Positions 1-9,363 are shown, counted from the first letter of the stretch. The stretch: DNA of 12,628 bases from Methylomonas sp. (GCA_026988195.1 JALSLS010000322.1:1-12628), one strand, 5' to 3'. A program made the numbers and translations. Notes: a model not told the origin generated them from the letters alone.

Positions 1-70
1 CTGAAACAGGCGCATAGCAATTACAAAATAAATTACTCTGCACCTATAACGTTTCAATAAACAAAAAGAT

Positions 71-1639
71 TTATTTAATCCATAAAACATATAAAAGAGA
101 CCGTGCCCTACTCATAGCAACATAATGCTGAACTTTGTCAGCAACATTTTCAATTGTAACTGGATCAATCAGATCAATAACTATAATTACTTCATTTTCT
201 AGACCTTTATAGTTTTTGACCTCTGTAAATCCTATTCCTTGAATAGAGTCAGACCTAACTAAAAACTCATCAAGTTTTATGATTTGTTTTTGTAACTTAA
301 CGGACAGGTTAGAGACTGATGATTTATCGTAATTCAGTGGGGATAAAATTGTAATTTGGTCGACTGATACACCACTTTGCAATAGTTGATTAATTTGCTT
401 TTCTAGAACTACCGCTGAATCATTTTCAGTAACATGAATTTCATGAACATTTGGTCCTTGGCCTGTCCCTTTATTCCCCATATCTAAATGAAGTGTACTC
501 TGAATTTTTTTCAGGATCTGACTACTATTTCTACAATTTATTGTTAGCGGAACATTTGCTGGGTTATAGCTTTTTATAATGTCTAGCACTTCTAGTTTTG
601 TATCTATAAAAAGTCCTGATTGATTATTAATATCATGAAAAATATACCATTCCCCATCTTGGAGACCACCATTGACTATCATCTCGAGTGTATTTATATG
701 ATCAAAATCGAATAGATCTTGTCCCTCATCGACTATTAGGACATCGTAACTATCAATTCCAGCTCGCCTTTTATCAACTTTGGCACTATCAATCGTTGAT
801 ATAACTACGCTCTCATTTCGAATCCGTGTTTCTAAATAGCGCTTCAACCAATTTGATTTACAAACTAGAACAACCTTTTTACCACTATTACCGAGTCTTC
901 TTGAAAGTTCAGCTGCCAAGAATGTTTTTCCAGTTCCTGCTCCCCCAGAACATAAAACTTGTTTATTAGCACTAACTATATCCAAATATCGATATTGCTC
1001 ATCAGTCAATTTAACAACCGCATCCTCCAACCTCGATAGTTGAGCATGCAATGGTTCAATTAATTCAAAATTTGGTCTTAAATATTGTTTAATTTTTGCT
1101 ATTTCATGTAGAGAAAGCTTGTGATTATTGAATGGTCTAGAAAACCAATATATAAAAAACCTTTCTAACCATGACTCAAAATTACGGAATTTTTTAGTAT
1201 CGCAAATTACTTTAACATCCCACTCAGAGCTTGATTGATTCCACTCGACATCAGGGAAAATCACACCATATCCAACAGGAATATTCATTCCAATAAACTT
1301 CTTTGATTCTCTTATTTTATTCTCAATAGCATGCAATGCACCTTCAGACTGTCGAAATGGATTTTGAATTTGATGCTTGATATTATTTCTATCTATTGTG
1401 AACCAAAGTCCATTATAAGAACTAACTCTCCCCCCTTTTACCTCAAAAACAAAAACACCAAATTCACAAACAATAACAAAGTCAGCCTCTCCAAAGCGTT
1501 TCTTATTATGTTTAGTAAGGTTCAAAGAATGAAAAGCCACATAATATGAATTATCAACGAATGCTTCTCTTATTTTGTCAAATACACGATATTCCGCCCT
1601 GCTTTCAGTATTATGGGGAGTTTCTGGAATAATTTGCAT
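71..1639 (-). CDS. NERD nuclease domain fused to SF1 (UvrD-like) helicase
   Basis: Predicted 522-aa nuclease-helicase, probably cytoplasmic and acting on DNA. Residues about 12-105 carry a NERD domain (nuclease-related, restriction-endonuclease-like fold): the GEADFVIV strand supplies Asp53, the FEVKGG strand supplies Glu66-x-Lys68, and Gln97 follows in a helix. Residues about 211-522 form an SF1 helicase core: Q-motif-like LTDEQY (211-216), Walker A GGAGTGKT (232-239), Walker B IVDEGQD (302-308), KGLE (478-481) and YVAMSRA (506-512) with the motif VI arginine. The core is short, without room for full 1B and 2B subdomains. The ATG overlaps the stop of the upstream gene by one base (TAATG), which suggests translational coupling; no strong ribosome binding site is seen. 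It is the last gene of the five-gene operon, and no terminator hairpin is visible in the 70 bases after it. NERD-helicase fusions are known in defence loci, but the substrate is unknown. Domain assignment is firm; the defence role is inferred from context. Confidence 0.9.
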   Translation of the reverse strand: MQIIPETPHNTESRAEYRVFDKIREAFVDNSYYVAFHSLNLTKHNKKRFGEADFVIVCEFGVFVFEVKGGRVSSYNGLWFTIDRNNIKHQIQNPFRQSEGALHAIENKIRESKKFIGMNIPVGYGVIFPDVEWNQSSSEWDVKVICDTKKFRNFESWLERFFIYWFSRPFNNHKLSLHEIAKIKQYLRPNFELIEPLHAQLSRLEDAVVKLTDEQYRYLDIVSANKQVLCSGGAGTGKTFLAAELSRRLGNSGKKVVLVCKSNWLKRYLETRIRNESVVISTIDSAKVDKRRAGIDSYDVLIVDEGQDLFDFDHINTLEMIVNGGLQDGEWYIFHDINNQSGLFIDTKLEVLDIIKSYNPANVPLTINCRNSSQILKKIQSTLHLDMGNKGTGQGPNVHEIHVTENDSAVVLEKQINQLLQSGVSVDQITILSPLNYDKSSVSNLSVKLQKQIIKLDEFLVRSDSIQGIGFTEVKNYKGLENEVIIVIDLIDPVTIENVADKVQHYVAMSRARSLLYVLWIK

Positions 1640-3144
1640 TATTTCATTTTATTATACTGAGCTAAATATTTATTGTAGGGTTCACAGTTTTTTGTCCAAA
1701 TTGCTCGGTAAAAGACCTCATCAACAACTTCTGTTTTTGGTTTTCTTGGCTCACCGTCAAAAATAATTTCCAGTCCTGATGGTGTTGAATTAAAAGCATA
1801 AGAGCCATTAGGAATTTTTATTGTTGTTTTTAAACAGTTGTTAATTTTAGGCGGTTTATTGGCAAACCAAATTTTAAAATCAGTCTTCTCAAACATATCA
1901 ACTAGCGTTAAAGGTTGTCTCACATCAGAAGAACCAGAAAATGTAATGTTGCTACTTATACTTTGATGTGTATAAGCAGCCATCTTGATAGTTATATACC
2001 TTTGCAAATCTTTGAATTCTCGCAATAATTTAGGTATTTTAATAAATTTATCTCTAATACCAAACACCATTGCAAAAAGCAAATAATCTAGCTCTTCAAA
2101 CTCATCAATGGAGTATTCCATCAAATCTTCGACTCTTTCCCTTAAGAAAAGCATCAATAACATTTTTTCTAAAGGCGTTTTTGCATCATGAAACTGTTCA
2201 GATGCAGTCTTTTCAGTTATCGATTCAAACTTTAACAGCGTTTTAGATAACTGTTGTGCTCTATTTTTACTTTTATCAGCATCAAAATTATCCAAATTTT
2301 CTAAAAATTCAATAATATTTTCTTTAACGTCTTTGCCATTTACAATGACATTAAGTAAACCATGGTACATTTTTGATCTTTCAGACTCTAAAGATGTATC
2401 TTTTTGAAAATAATGAGCTATAAGTCTAATATCAATATCTTCAATATCTGTCATATCTGTAGAATCACAAATAGAGTGATATACATTATTTGAAACAACT
2501 CCATTTTTTGCAAAATAAAACAAAGTAGCTAACATTCCTCCAAAAGCATATACCTTAGGGTAATTAATGACTGCTTTCTCAGGCAGCATTAACTGTTGCA
2601 AATATTCGGCTGTTGATCCTTTAGAAAATAGTTTTGCATCAATTTTTAAATTCAAATCCGTGAGAGGAACATTACTATAAATCCCAGCATCTTTTTCAAA
2701 CGAATTTTTATCGTCTTTACTTGGAAAAATAATGTTTTTTATGCAAGATGTAGGTAGTGGAGTAGGAAGAAATAAAGTATTCACATCTTGAACCATGAGT
2801 TGCTTTAAATCAAAACTAAACAACTGCTCTTTTGCAAGTAACCCCTCAGAAAAAGGCCGGCCCCATGCATTAACCAAACCCTGTATGTCATCTATTGAAA
2901 ATTCAATAATACACAACTTCAAACCATCAACTTCACTAATACTTTTTTCTAAAATATCACTAGGTACAGCACCTTTAAATAACGGTATATAACCATTTTG
3001 AATTTCTAAAACATCAGCATAATATTTAGTAAAGCCAGCAGGTTCCGTTATCAGACCTTGTGCAATAATATTCCGCATATTATCTGTGTTTGTTGCACAG
3101 AACCACTTTTTTTGTGCTATTTCTGATCCAGATGAATTAGTCAT
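1639..3144 (-). CDS. uncharacterised 501-aa protein of DrmAB-linked operon
   Basis: I do not recognise this family. The protein is soluble-looking, with no signal peptide and no convincing membrane helix (residues 198-212, around AFGGMLATLFYFAK, are hydrophobic but look like a buried helix). The N-terminal 90 residues form a compact alpha/beta region beginning with WFCATN and NIIAQGLI. The pattern of a short aromatic strand followed by a helix ending in GLI resembles the start of some ADP-ribosyltransferase-like or DarT-like folds, but the catalytic residues cannot be identified. Residues about 230-390 are helical and acidic (for example DEFEELDYLLFAMVFG, 347-362). Residues about 425-485 look like beta strands. 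There is no Walker motif and no zinc cysteine cluster. The ATG overlaps the upstream helicase gene by eight bases (ATGACTAA), and the stop overlaps the next ATG, so it is locked between two SF1 helicase genes and probably works with them. Base composition is strikingly AT-rich. It is real by length and linkage, but its function is unknown. Confidence 0.85.
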   Translation of the reverse strand: MTNSSGSEIAQKKWFCATNTDNMRNIIAQGLITEPAGFTKYYADVLEIQNGYIPLFKGAVPSDILEKSISEVDGLKLCIIEFSIDDIQGLVNAWGRPFSEGLLAKEQLFSFDLKQLMVQDVNTLFLPTPLPTSCIKNIIFPSKDDKNSFEKDAGIYSNVPLTDLNLKIDAKLFSKGSTAEYLQQLMLPEKAVINYPKVYAFGGMLATLFYFAKNGVVSNNVYHSICDSTDMTDIEDIDIRLIAHYFQKDTSLESERSKMYHGLLNVIVNGKDVKENIIEFLENLDNFDADKSKNRAQQLSKTLLKFESITEKTASEQFHDAKTPLEKMLLMLFLRERVEDLMEYSIDEFEELDYLLFAMVFGIRDKFIKIPKLLREFKDLQRYITIKMAAYTHQSISSNITFSGSSDVRQPLTLVDMFEKTDFKIWFANKPPKINNCLKTTIKIPNGSYAFNSTPSGLEIIFDGEPRKPKTEVVDEVFYRAIWTKNCEPYNKYLAQYNKMK

Positions 3145-4291
3145 GGGATTCCTTAATTCTTTTTAAAATCGTTTCATCATTAGGCAAAATACTTTCTACG
3201 GAACAATTTCTGTCCATTTGTTTTAAAAGCACTATCTGCTTCATTGCCCTTGAAACCATTACATAAAACTGTTTTTTCATACTATCAAGGTCATTATTGT
3301 AGACTCTAAACTGATCAATATCTGCAATAAAAACAATATCAAACTCCAACCCTTTTACCGATTGAGCATTCAACACCACAATCCCTCCTGTACTAAAGTC
3401 AATGGTTATATTTTCATTCGCTTTATATGTCGAAATTACTGGTTTTGGGTGATCAAGCTTAATATCAACCTGTTTTAGCGCTTGAACATACTTATCCATA
3501 ACCATATTATTAGGTACAATAATTCCAATAAGCCATTTAGGATCTCGATCAGCTTTTTTTAATATAAATGAGATCAGCTTATGATTAAATGTACTTTGTT
3601 GATACTCATATAAAACAGGTATCATTAATGACCTTTTAGTAGGAGAAGGTAGGTCAGGTAATGGGCTTGAAGGATCTGTATAAAAATATTGAGACAAACA
3701 GGCAATACCATAACTATTTCGGTAATTTTCCTTTAGCTCAATCACATCGGTAGCTTCTAGCCCAAGAGCATTTGTTATTTCCAGTCTACTAGAATGTTCC
3801 TCTGTAAGCTGTTGGTTTTGGTCTGCCACAACAAAAAAATCTTCCAGCCCTAAATACAAAAGAGATTCATAGAACTTAGCGGGCATATCCTGACCCTCAT
3901 CAACAATAATATGAAGAGGCATTTCCTCTACTTCTAAACCCTTTAATATACTAATGACTTTTTCATAATCAGGCGTATACCCTGATACATTGGGGACTTG
4001 ACCATTAATTGCTTTACGCATAATAGTATAAAACCATGACTTCCATGTTTTACTATTTAATCCACTTTTAACTAATTGCTTGGTTGAGGCTTCCAATACT
4101 TTGTTATAAACAAGAAAAATATATTCACCTTCATCTTTATACTTCAACATTCTGAGTAAAGCTACAACTGACTTACCAGTACCAGGTGCTCCGACAATAA
4201 GAAACTGTCCATCCTTTGGAAGTCTTAATACTCTATCTTGGTCTTTGTTCAGCTCTTCAACACCAGGTAATTTAAACTTCCTGTTTGCCAT
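3137..4291 (-). CDS. compact SF1 (UvrD/Rep-like) DNA helicase
   Basis: A 384-aa ATP-dependent SF1 helicase or translocase, presumably acting on DNA. Visible motifs in order: Q-motif-like LNKDQDRV (14-21), Walker A GAPGTGKS (34-41), Walker B IVDEGQD (129-135), motif III VADQNQQL (155-162), motif IV ENYRNS (188-193), motif V KGLEFD (313-318) and motif VI FYVMVSRA (342-349) with its arginine. All core motifs are intact, so it should hydrolyse ATP. At 384 aa it is roughly half the size of UvrD or Rep and lacks space for the 1B and 2B insertions, like stripped-down helicases of defence loci. It has no fused nuclease, unlike the related helicase two genes downstream. The start overlaps the end of the drmB-like gene by 20 bases, and a GGAAATAGAGA stretch before the ATG can act as ribosome binding site. 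The partner is probably the following unknown protein. The fold is certain; the precise role is not. Confidence 0.9.
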   Translation of the reverse strand: MANRKFKLPGVEELNKDQDRVLRLPKDGQFLIVGAPGTGKSVVALLRMLKYKDEGEYIFLVYNKVLEASTKQLVKSGLNSKTWKSWFYTIMRKAINGQVPNVSGYTPDYEKVISILKGLEVEEMPLHIIVDEGQDMPAKFYESLLYLGLEDFFVVADQNQQLTEEHSSRLEITNALGLEATDVIELKENYRNSYGIACLSQYFYTDPSSPLPDLPSPTKRSLMIPVLYEYQQSTFNHKLISFILKKADRDPKWLIGIIVPNNMVMDKYVQALKQVDIKLDHPKPVISTYKANENITIDFSTGGIVVLNAQSVKGLEFDIVFIADIDQFRVYNNDLDSMKKQFYVMVSRAMKQIVLLKQMDRNCSVESILPNDETILKRIKESHD

Positions 4292-6110
4292 TCTCTATTT
4301 CCATTACGAAATCTAAAAAACTCGGGACACCTACAGATTCGCTTCCTTTAATAAAAACTCTATCTAAGAATACATTTCCGAATTCACAACTCGGCTCAGG
4401 TATAAGTGCACACGCATGACAAGCCGCTCGGTTTAACCAACTCGGCCCTTGCCCTTCATGTTCAGTGCATACGGGATCTAAGGAGCACCATTGAGCATGT
4501 TTAAATACATTTGACATCAACCCTAAAAATTCTTTCGATTCTCCGCTTTCAACAATTCCACCTAATGATCCAACAATATCGGCAACCACCGTGTATATTA
4601 AAACGCCCGCCATTTTACTGTCTTGACTACAATAAATTCTTTCCTTTAATGATGCAGCGGGATACCCTGCTGTTATTTCTAATTCTCGAATCAGCAAGTG
4701 AGATATTGTGTGCAATAATAAGAACCGAGGGGATATTACAATATCTTTTTGAAGGTTAAAGTCTGAATTTTCATATCGCTTAGCAATTTCATCCGTTCTT
4801 TTTTTAACACCATCAATTTTTTCCCACTGCTTTAATATTTGTTCATCCAATGTAAAAAAAACACCTTCCCCGAATAACTCTATCGCGGGTAGCCAATTAC
4901 TTTCACCAACAATATCTGGTGGAACTAAATTATCGTTATCTTCTTGGCTGACTCTATAAAACCCTTTAAAAACCTGAATCTCTCTTAGTCTTGAAGCAAT
5001 TATTTGCTGATCTACAACCTTTATAATCGATAAAAGTTCAGCTGATAAAGGTTGATCATCCAATTTCTTCCAATCTTCAGTTTTATGTACGGTCACAAAA
5101 TCTTCATCATCAGCAACATCTTCAAGAGGCGTTAATAATGCTTTATACTCATCCTCCATTAATTCGCCAACTGTAATATTGCTTTCTAAAAAAGGGTAGC
5201 CACTCTTGATCTCAATTAAAGCACTTTTTATATCATCAATATGACATCTAAATTGAGATGCCACTTCCTTTATCTTTGCTTTTTTTCTAAGAGGAATTTT
5301 AATATTTTCTATTTCTCTACAAACCTTTGAATTGTTGTACAGCTTATCTATGATGCTTGATTTACTGATTCTCGATTCAGGAGGAATGACAATAGCATTA
5401 CTTCTTTCTGGCAAATAAACGCTCGGGCTATTAACCTCCAAAATTTCTACAATATCATCTTTATCTAAATCGACCGTTTCGCCAAATATCCACGGCTGTT
5501 GTTTATTGATTATATTAATAGGCCTGTTTTCATAATACTCCTCACTGCCACATCGACTACATTTAACCACTCTTTTTCCATTAGGTTTCGTCACTAATTT
5601 TAGATAGGTATCATCAAAATCTACACGGCATGTACGATCACTCTTTAAATGACTTACAAAGTGCCATGGCACATCATCTAAATAGCCCTTATTGCTAACA
5701 GCACACCAAGTAACTTGCTCAAGATTTTCCTCACATTTTTCACACTTAACTTTATCGGTAAAATCTACTTGTTGTTTTTTCCAAGGGTTATTGTGTAACG
5801 CTCCGCACCTTTGGCAAACTCCATAAGTAGGAAATAAAACAGCTGATAAATAGCTTCCTTGTATGTCCCCCTTGTCTGTCTCCTTTGCAATAGGAGGTAA
5901 CCTCAATTCTTTATCGATACCTAAAGCTAAACAAATTCGTGTGACATATGGGATTATTTCAGCAGAATTTTTTCCAAATTTATCAGTCCAGTTTCTAATA
6001 TCACGAACCACCATTAGTTTATCTTCAACACCCCTCACAATGGCTCCAATACTGGCATATGAGGTTAGGTGTAAAAATCTAACAGGTGTATATTTTTGTT
6101 TACTCTTCAT
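4272..6110 (-). CDS. drmB: DrmB-like DUF1998 zinc-binding protein
   Basis: The 612-aa partner of the DrmA-type helicase. In characterised DISARM, DrmA and DrmB form a DNA-binding complex. In the N-terminal part, CQRC (99-102) and CEKC (123-126) look like one zinc site, and CSRC (184-187) may be half of another. The C-terminal DUF1998 region is clear: LLHTISHLLIREL (465-477), SLKERIYCS (487-495), CSLDPVC (542-548), AACHAC (562-567), and then PSCEFGNVFLDR (573-584), giving the four-cysteine zinc-binding end typical of DrmB and of the MrfB/MrfA type. The middle third is low in recognisable motifs. I place the start at the ATG at 6110: a GGAAGG ribosome binding site ends six bases before it. The TTG two codons upstream (6116), which gives a 614-aa product, would abut that site. 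The start overlaps the drmA-like stop by 11 bases. Length fits DrmB proteins (about 600 aa). The family call is strong; function within this operon is inferred. Confidence 0.88.
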   Translation of the reverse strand: MKSKQKYTPVRFLHLTSYASIGAIVRGVEDKLMVVRDIRNWTDKFGKNSAEIIPYVTRICLALGIDKELRLPPIAKETDKGDIQGSYLSAVLFPTYGVCQRCGALHNNPWKKQQVDFTDKVKCEKCEENLEQVTWCAVSNKGYLDDVPWHFVSHLKSDRTCRVDFDDTYLKLVTKPNGKRVVKCSRCGSEEYYENRPINIINKQQPWIFGETVDLDKDDIVEILEVNSPSVYLPERSNAIVIPPESRISKSSIIDKLYNNSKVCREIENIKIPLRKKAKIKEVASQFRCHIDDIKSALIEIKSGYPFLESNITVGELMEDEYKALLTPLEDVADDEDFVTVHKTEDWKKLDDQPLSAELLSIIKVVDQQIIASRLREIQVFKGFYRVSQEDNDNLVPPDIVGESNWLPAIELFGEGVFFTLDEQILKQWEKIDGVKKRTDEIAKRYENSDFNLQKDIVISPRFLLLHTISHLLIRELEITAGYPAASLKERIYCSQDSKMAGVLIYTVVADIVGSLGGIVESGESKEFLGLMSNVFKHAQWCSLDPVCTEHEGQGPSWLNRAACHACALIPEPSCEFGNVFLDRVFIKGSESVGVPSFLDFVMEIENGKQEV

Positions 6111-9100
6111 CCACAACCTTCCGTGAGCTTAACAATTTAATTAATGCTGAATTTTCTACATTTCTCATCGACTGAAGTGTTTGCCATTTCCCATTTTTAC
6201 TATCAAAACTGCATATTAAGTTACTGTAACTTCTATCATTAGAGTTATAGACCAATTTAATTTTATTATCACGACAATATTGAGCTTCAGCCTGCCACTC
6301 TTCTGCAAGCTTATCTATATGATCATAAACTTTATCTTTTGCTTCTTTATTTTTACCCAGAGCTAATGAACACCGAATTTTCAGCTCTTTAATGACTATT
6401 TTTACTGCTTCAGCATTTCTATCAAATTCACCAGCAGCTTCATTAGCAAGCAAACCAATTCCACTATGCCTAATAGCAACAACTAACGCGGCATGCAAAG
6501 CTCTAGTACGTGCCTGATAGGTAAAGGGAGTTAGGCTTGAAGGCTCTACATACCTATAAAAAGAGTCATGATAGGATCTAAAATTTTCATAATGAGATAA
6601 GCTTCTCGCTTGTGTTTTATAATAATTAATAAATACAACACCAGGTACTTCTCCTCGACCAACACGACTGCTTGCCTGAATGTATTCAGCAGTTGTCAAT
6701 GGTTGGCCATTTATAACCATTAATGCCAGTCTTGTAACATCGAGTCCTACCGAAATCATATTAGTAGCTAATGCTACATCAACAACATTGACATCATCTT
6801 TTTGAGTTGCCAATGATTCAAATACTTGTGCATTCTCCTCGGCGCTTTGGTTGCTAGTCAGTGTTTTTATAGCAACATTTCTAATGGGAAGGAATTTATT
6901 GATAATTTTTCTAATTTCATTATCCTTAACCTTCGCAAACTCATCTATTTTGTTTATGGGTATTTGTTTTAAAAAATTAGGAGAAACTTTATCAATCTCA
7001 TTTTTTAAATTATCTAGTGTAAATTTATGTAAATAATTTTTAATACCACTCTGATAGAGAGTTCTACTATTACCAACTCCTTTTAAGCTTCCATGGTATA
7101 CGACTTGGGTCCACCAAGCATCCATGTACTCGTCATCGTATTGGAATACTTTATTTGGTGCAGACAATAGCAACCCTGCCAACGGCTCCAAACAGCGTTG
7201 CCTAGAAAGCAATGGTGCTAAGTATCCAACATACAATCTCCCTGCTTTTTCTTCTAACGGCACAGTTCTAGCAAAATAAGAATCATCGTACCGAAGTCCC
7301 GATGGTGGGAATATCGCCATTTCTCTTGCAAAAAGAGTTTTAACTTGTTTATCCGCATTTTTTATCGTTGCAGTTGAAGCAATATATTTAGCTCTCATTC
7401 CTTTCGCTATTAAAATAGTATCAATAGCAACCTCATAAAGCCCAACAATCGAACCCAACGCACTAGAAATTAAATGTAACTCATCTTGAATAATTAGTTC
7501 AGGAGGACGGTTACCATTGACACCAAAAAATGTCCCCGCCCTTTCTTCCCAAGCTAACCGTGCAAATTTATCAACAGTAGCAATAAGAAGGCTAGGAGGA
7601 TTTTTATATAATGCTTCATCAACAACATTAGAGGGTAAAATATTGTTTTTTATTGCGCCAAAATCACATGTCTGATTTGTGCAAGTAAAATGAAAATCAT
7701 CATCTTTAGCTATATAGTTTTCTTCATCAAATGAAGAATCACACCAAGGACAACTATTTAGAATAAGTTTGCTATATTGTTTATCTTCAACAAGTTTTTT
7801 TGCTTGATAAAAGGTATTGGGAGAACTTGCACTCCCTACCCATAATCCAACTGAAAAAGGTTTACTCCCTAACTTTTCTTCATTTTTTCTTCTTATTAAT
7901 TCTAATGCGGATATTACTTTATTAGCTCTAAGAAATTGTTGAGATGTGAGTAACCTCAATGTATAGCGCATAATTGAAACTGTTCCACCCGAACTTGCTG
8001 GATATTTCAACCTTCGATAAATAAAAAGAAATGCCATTAACCCTAGATAAGCTTCCGTTTTTCCGCCACCCGTTGGAAACCAAATCAGATCAAGAGTATC
8101 CCTATAGTCACTATCGTCATTTGTTGCAGACTCTAACACCATTAATACAAATGCTATTTGGAAAGGCCGCCATTTATAATGCCCTAAGTCTTTTGTTTTT
8201 CCTTTATTTTTATCACTAGAAGCCATTTGCATTAACATGGCTTCATTGGCAATGCCAAATGAGATTCGTGCCAACGGGTCTTCTTTAAGGAGTTGAAGCC
8301 CTTTTTCCATTCGTTTTTTAGCCTCTGATAATCGCTTTACGATTACTTGTGCCGTTTCTTTATCCTCCTCAATTTCATCATCCGCTTTTTTATTTTGACT
8401 TTCTATCCATGATTCATAATCACCTATAAATTTACTGAGAACAGTAATTACAGCCTGATTGCGATCACACTCCATTAAAAATGAAAACTGTAATGCTTTT
8501 TCATCTTTACCTCCTGTATCAGCAGTGACCTGAGGTACTTCAACGGTAGGTATAAAATCAGTCCATATTTCCATCTGCCCTGCTGAATTTTTAGCCCAAT
8601 CTACTGCTGTTCCGTGACCAACAGCATAAATATGTAAATCTTTGTATCTTAATTCTATTTCTTTTTCTTCTGAACTCAGCAATGCTTTGTCTTTCGACGG
8701 GTATACATCAACATTACCCGTTTCGATGATACATTTAAATTCTACTTCAAACAGTGATTGTTCGTTTTGAGCTTGAATTTGCTTACGTTTATCTTCACTA
8801 TCAACCAGTTTTTGATTATTCGACATTGTCACTGTCACTATATAGCCTGATTTATATTTTCTCCATAACGCATCAATTTTTGCTTTACCATCGAAAATTA
8901 TATATTGCTTAGCTCCATTAACTGTAAATTCAACTTCTGTACCACCATTAGTAAGAAGGTTTTTATTCCATCTTTGCTTAACAAACTCACCTGTGCTTTC
9001 ATCCCTAGAAGAACTTTTAAGATAATAGACGGCATCATAAAAAACTCTAAGCTTAATATTTTTACCCGTTATATAAAAAGAAAACCCAGCAGATGACGGT

Positions 9101-9363
9101 GGTATGTATCTTTTTTCTTTCTTTATTGGTTTTGTACTGTTTTCCGATTCAGACGCTGACTCATCGTCACCCTCTTCCTCACCTTCAAGAATATCTTCCT
9201 GCTCAACAATAGGAAATAAAAAACCAGTGAAAAACCTATCTAACGGCTTTTCCCCATCCAAATAGACTTCATTTTGTTTATCTCCATTATCTTTAAGCTG
9301 TATGCCAATCAACTGTTTCTTTATCCAGTCAACAAAAACTTCACGTTGCCCCTTGTAATCCAT
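6100..9363 (-). CDS. drmA: DrmA-like SF2 helicase with zinc ribbon
   Basis: A 1087-aa SF2 helicase, first gene of the five-gene operon. Helicase motifs: Walker A FPTGGGKTEAYL (429-440), DEAH-type box as DELH (627-630), motif III STAT (663-666), motif V ATNMISVGLD (866-875) and motif VI QASSRVGRG (896-904). Between Walker A and DELH sits a four-cysteine zinc ribbon, CPWC (538-541) and CTNQTC (561-566), as in DrmA and MrfA-like helicases. The first 400 residues form a large N-terminal region with the start PLDRFFTGFLFP (40-51), then a very acidic low-complexity linker (about 57-77), then strand-rich sequence. A DUF1998 domain is not fused here; it is supplied by the next gene, exactly the DrmA/DrmB split of DISARM, where the pair loads on DNA ends. 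The ATG is preceded by AAGAGGG only three bases away, a tight spacing. It lies 119 bases after the wrecked brxL. Family assignment is strong; the nearest subfamily cannot be set without a search. Confidence 0.9.
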   Translation of the reverse strand: MDYKGQREVFVDWIKKQLIGIQLKDNGDKQNEVYLDGEKPLDRFFTGFLFPIVEQEDILEGEEEGDDESASESENSTKPIKKEKRYIPPSSAGFSFYITGKNIKLRVFYDAVYYLKSSSRDESTGEFVKQRWNKNLLTNGGTEVEFTVNGAKQYIIFDGKAKIDALWRKYKSGYIVTVTMSNNQKLVDSEDKRKQIQAQNEQSLFEVEFKCIIETGNVDVYPSKDKALLSSEEKEIELRYKDLHIYAVGHGTAVDWAKNSAGQMEIWTDFIPTVEVPQVTADTGGKDEKALQFSFLMECDRNQAVITVLSKFIGDYESWIESQNKKADDEIEEDKETAQVIVKRLSEAKKRMEKGLQLLKEDPLARISFGIANEAMLMQMASSDKNKGKTKDLGHYKWRPFQIAFVLMVLESATNDDSDYRDTLDLIWFPTGGGKTEAYLGLMAFLFIYRRLKYPASSGGTVSIMRYTLRLLTSQQFLRANKVISALELIRRKNEEKLGSKPFSVGLWVGSASSPNTFYQAKKLVEDKQYSKLILNSCPWCDSSFDEENYIAKDDDFHFTCTNQTCDFGAIKNNILPSNVVDEALYKNPPSLLIATVDKFARLAWEERAGTFFGVNGNRPPELIIQDELHLISSALGSIVGLYEVAIDTILIAKGMRAKYIASTATIKNADKQVKTLFAREMAIFPPSGLRYDDSYFARTVPLEEKAGRLYVGYLAPLLSRQRCLEPLAGLLLSAPNKVFQYDDEYMDAWWTQVVYHGSLKGVGNSRTLYQSGIKNYLHKFTLDNLKNEIDKVSPNFLKQIPINKIDEFAKVKDNEIRKIINKFLPIRNVAIKTLTSNQSAEENAQVFESLATQKDDVNVVDVALATNMISVGLDVTRLALMVINGQPLTTAEYIQASSRVGRGEVPGVVFINYYKTQARSLSHYENFRSYHDSFYRYVEPSSLTPFTYQARTRALHAALVVAIRHSGIGLLANEAAGEFDRNAEAVKIVIKELKIRCSLALGKNKEAKDKVYDHIDKLAEEWQAEAQYCRDNKIKLVYNSNDRSYSNLICSFDSKNGKWQTLQSMRNVENSALIKLLSSRKVVDEE
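6117..6122 (-). promoter_or_regulatory. ribosome binding site deciding the drmB-like start
   Basis: GGAAGG on the minus strand lies six bases upstream of the ATG at 6108-6110 and directly abuts the alternative TTG at 6114-6116. The spacing supports the ATG and removes two residues (TTG, TGG) from the longest possible reading frame. The site sits inside the end of the drmA-like gene, so the two are translationally linked. Confidence 0.6.

Noticed and set aside
1..70. Possible start of a further gene on the minus strand (ATG at 13-15) or a terminator
   Set aside because: Only five codons are visible, no good ribosome binding site precedes the ATG, and no stable hairpin with a T run is seen.
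2509..2553. Transmembrane helix in the 501-aa protein (residues 198-212)
   Set aside because: The segment is short, isolated and contains glycines and aromatic residues that fit a buried helix. No other membrane features are present.
3137..4291. Gabija (GajB) identity for the compact SF1 helicase
   Set aside because: There is no GajA-like OLD nuclease neighbour, and the protein is over 100 residues shorter than typical GajB. The overlap with drmB points to a different system.
6111..6116. TTG start for the drmB-like gene (614 aa)
   Set aside because: The GGAAGG site directly abuts this TTG, while it sits six bases from the ATG at 6110, which is the better start.
4272..9363. Druantia DruE identity for the helicase plus DUF1998 pair
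   Set aside because: DruE carries the helicase and DUF1998 in one very long protein. Here they are two genes of DrmA and DrmB size and motif order.
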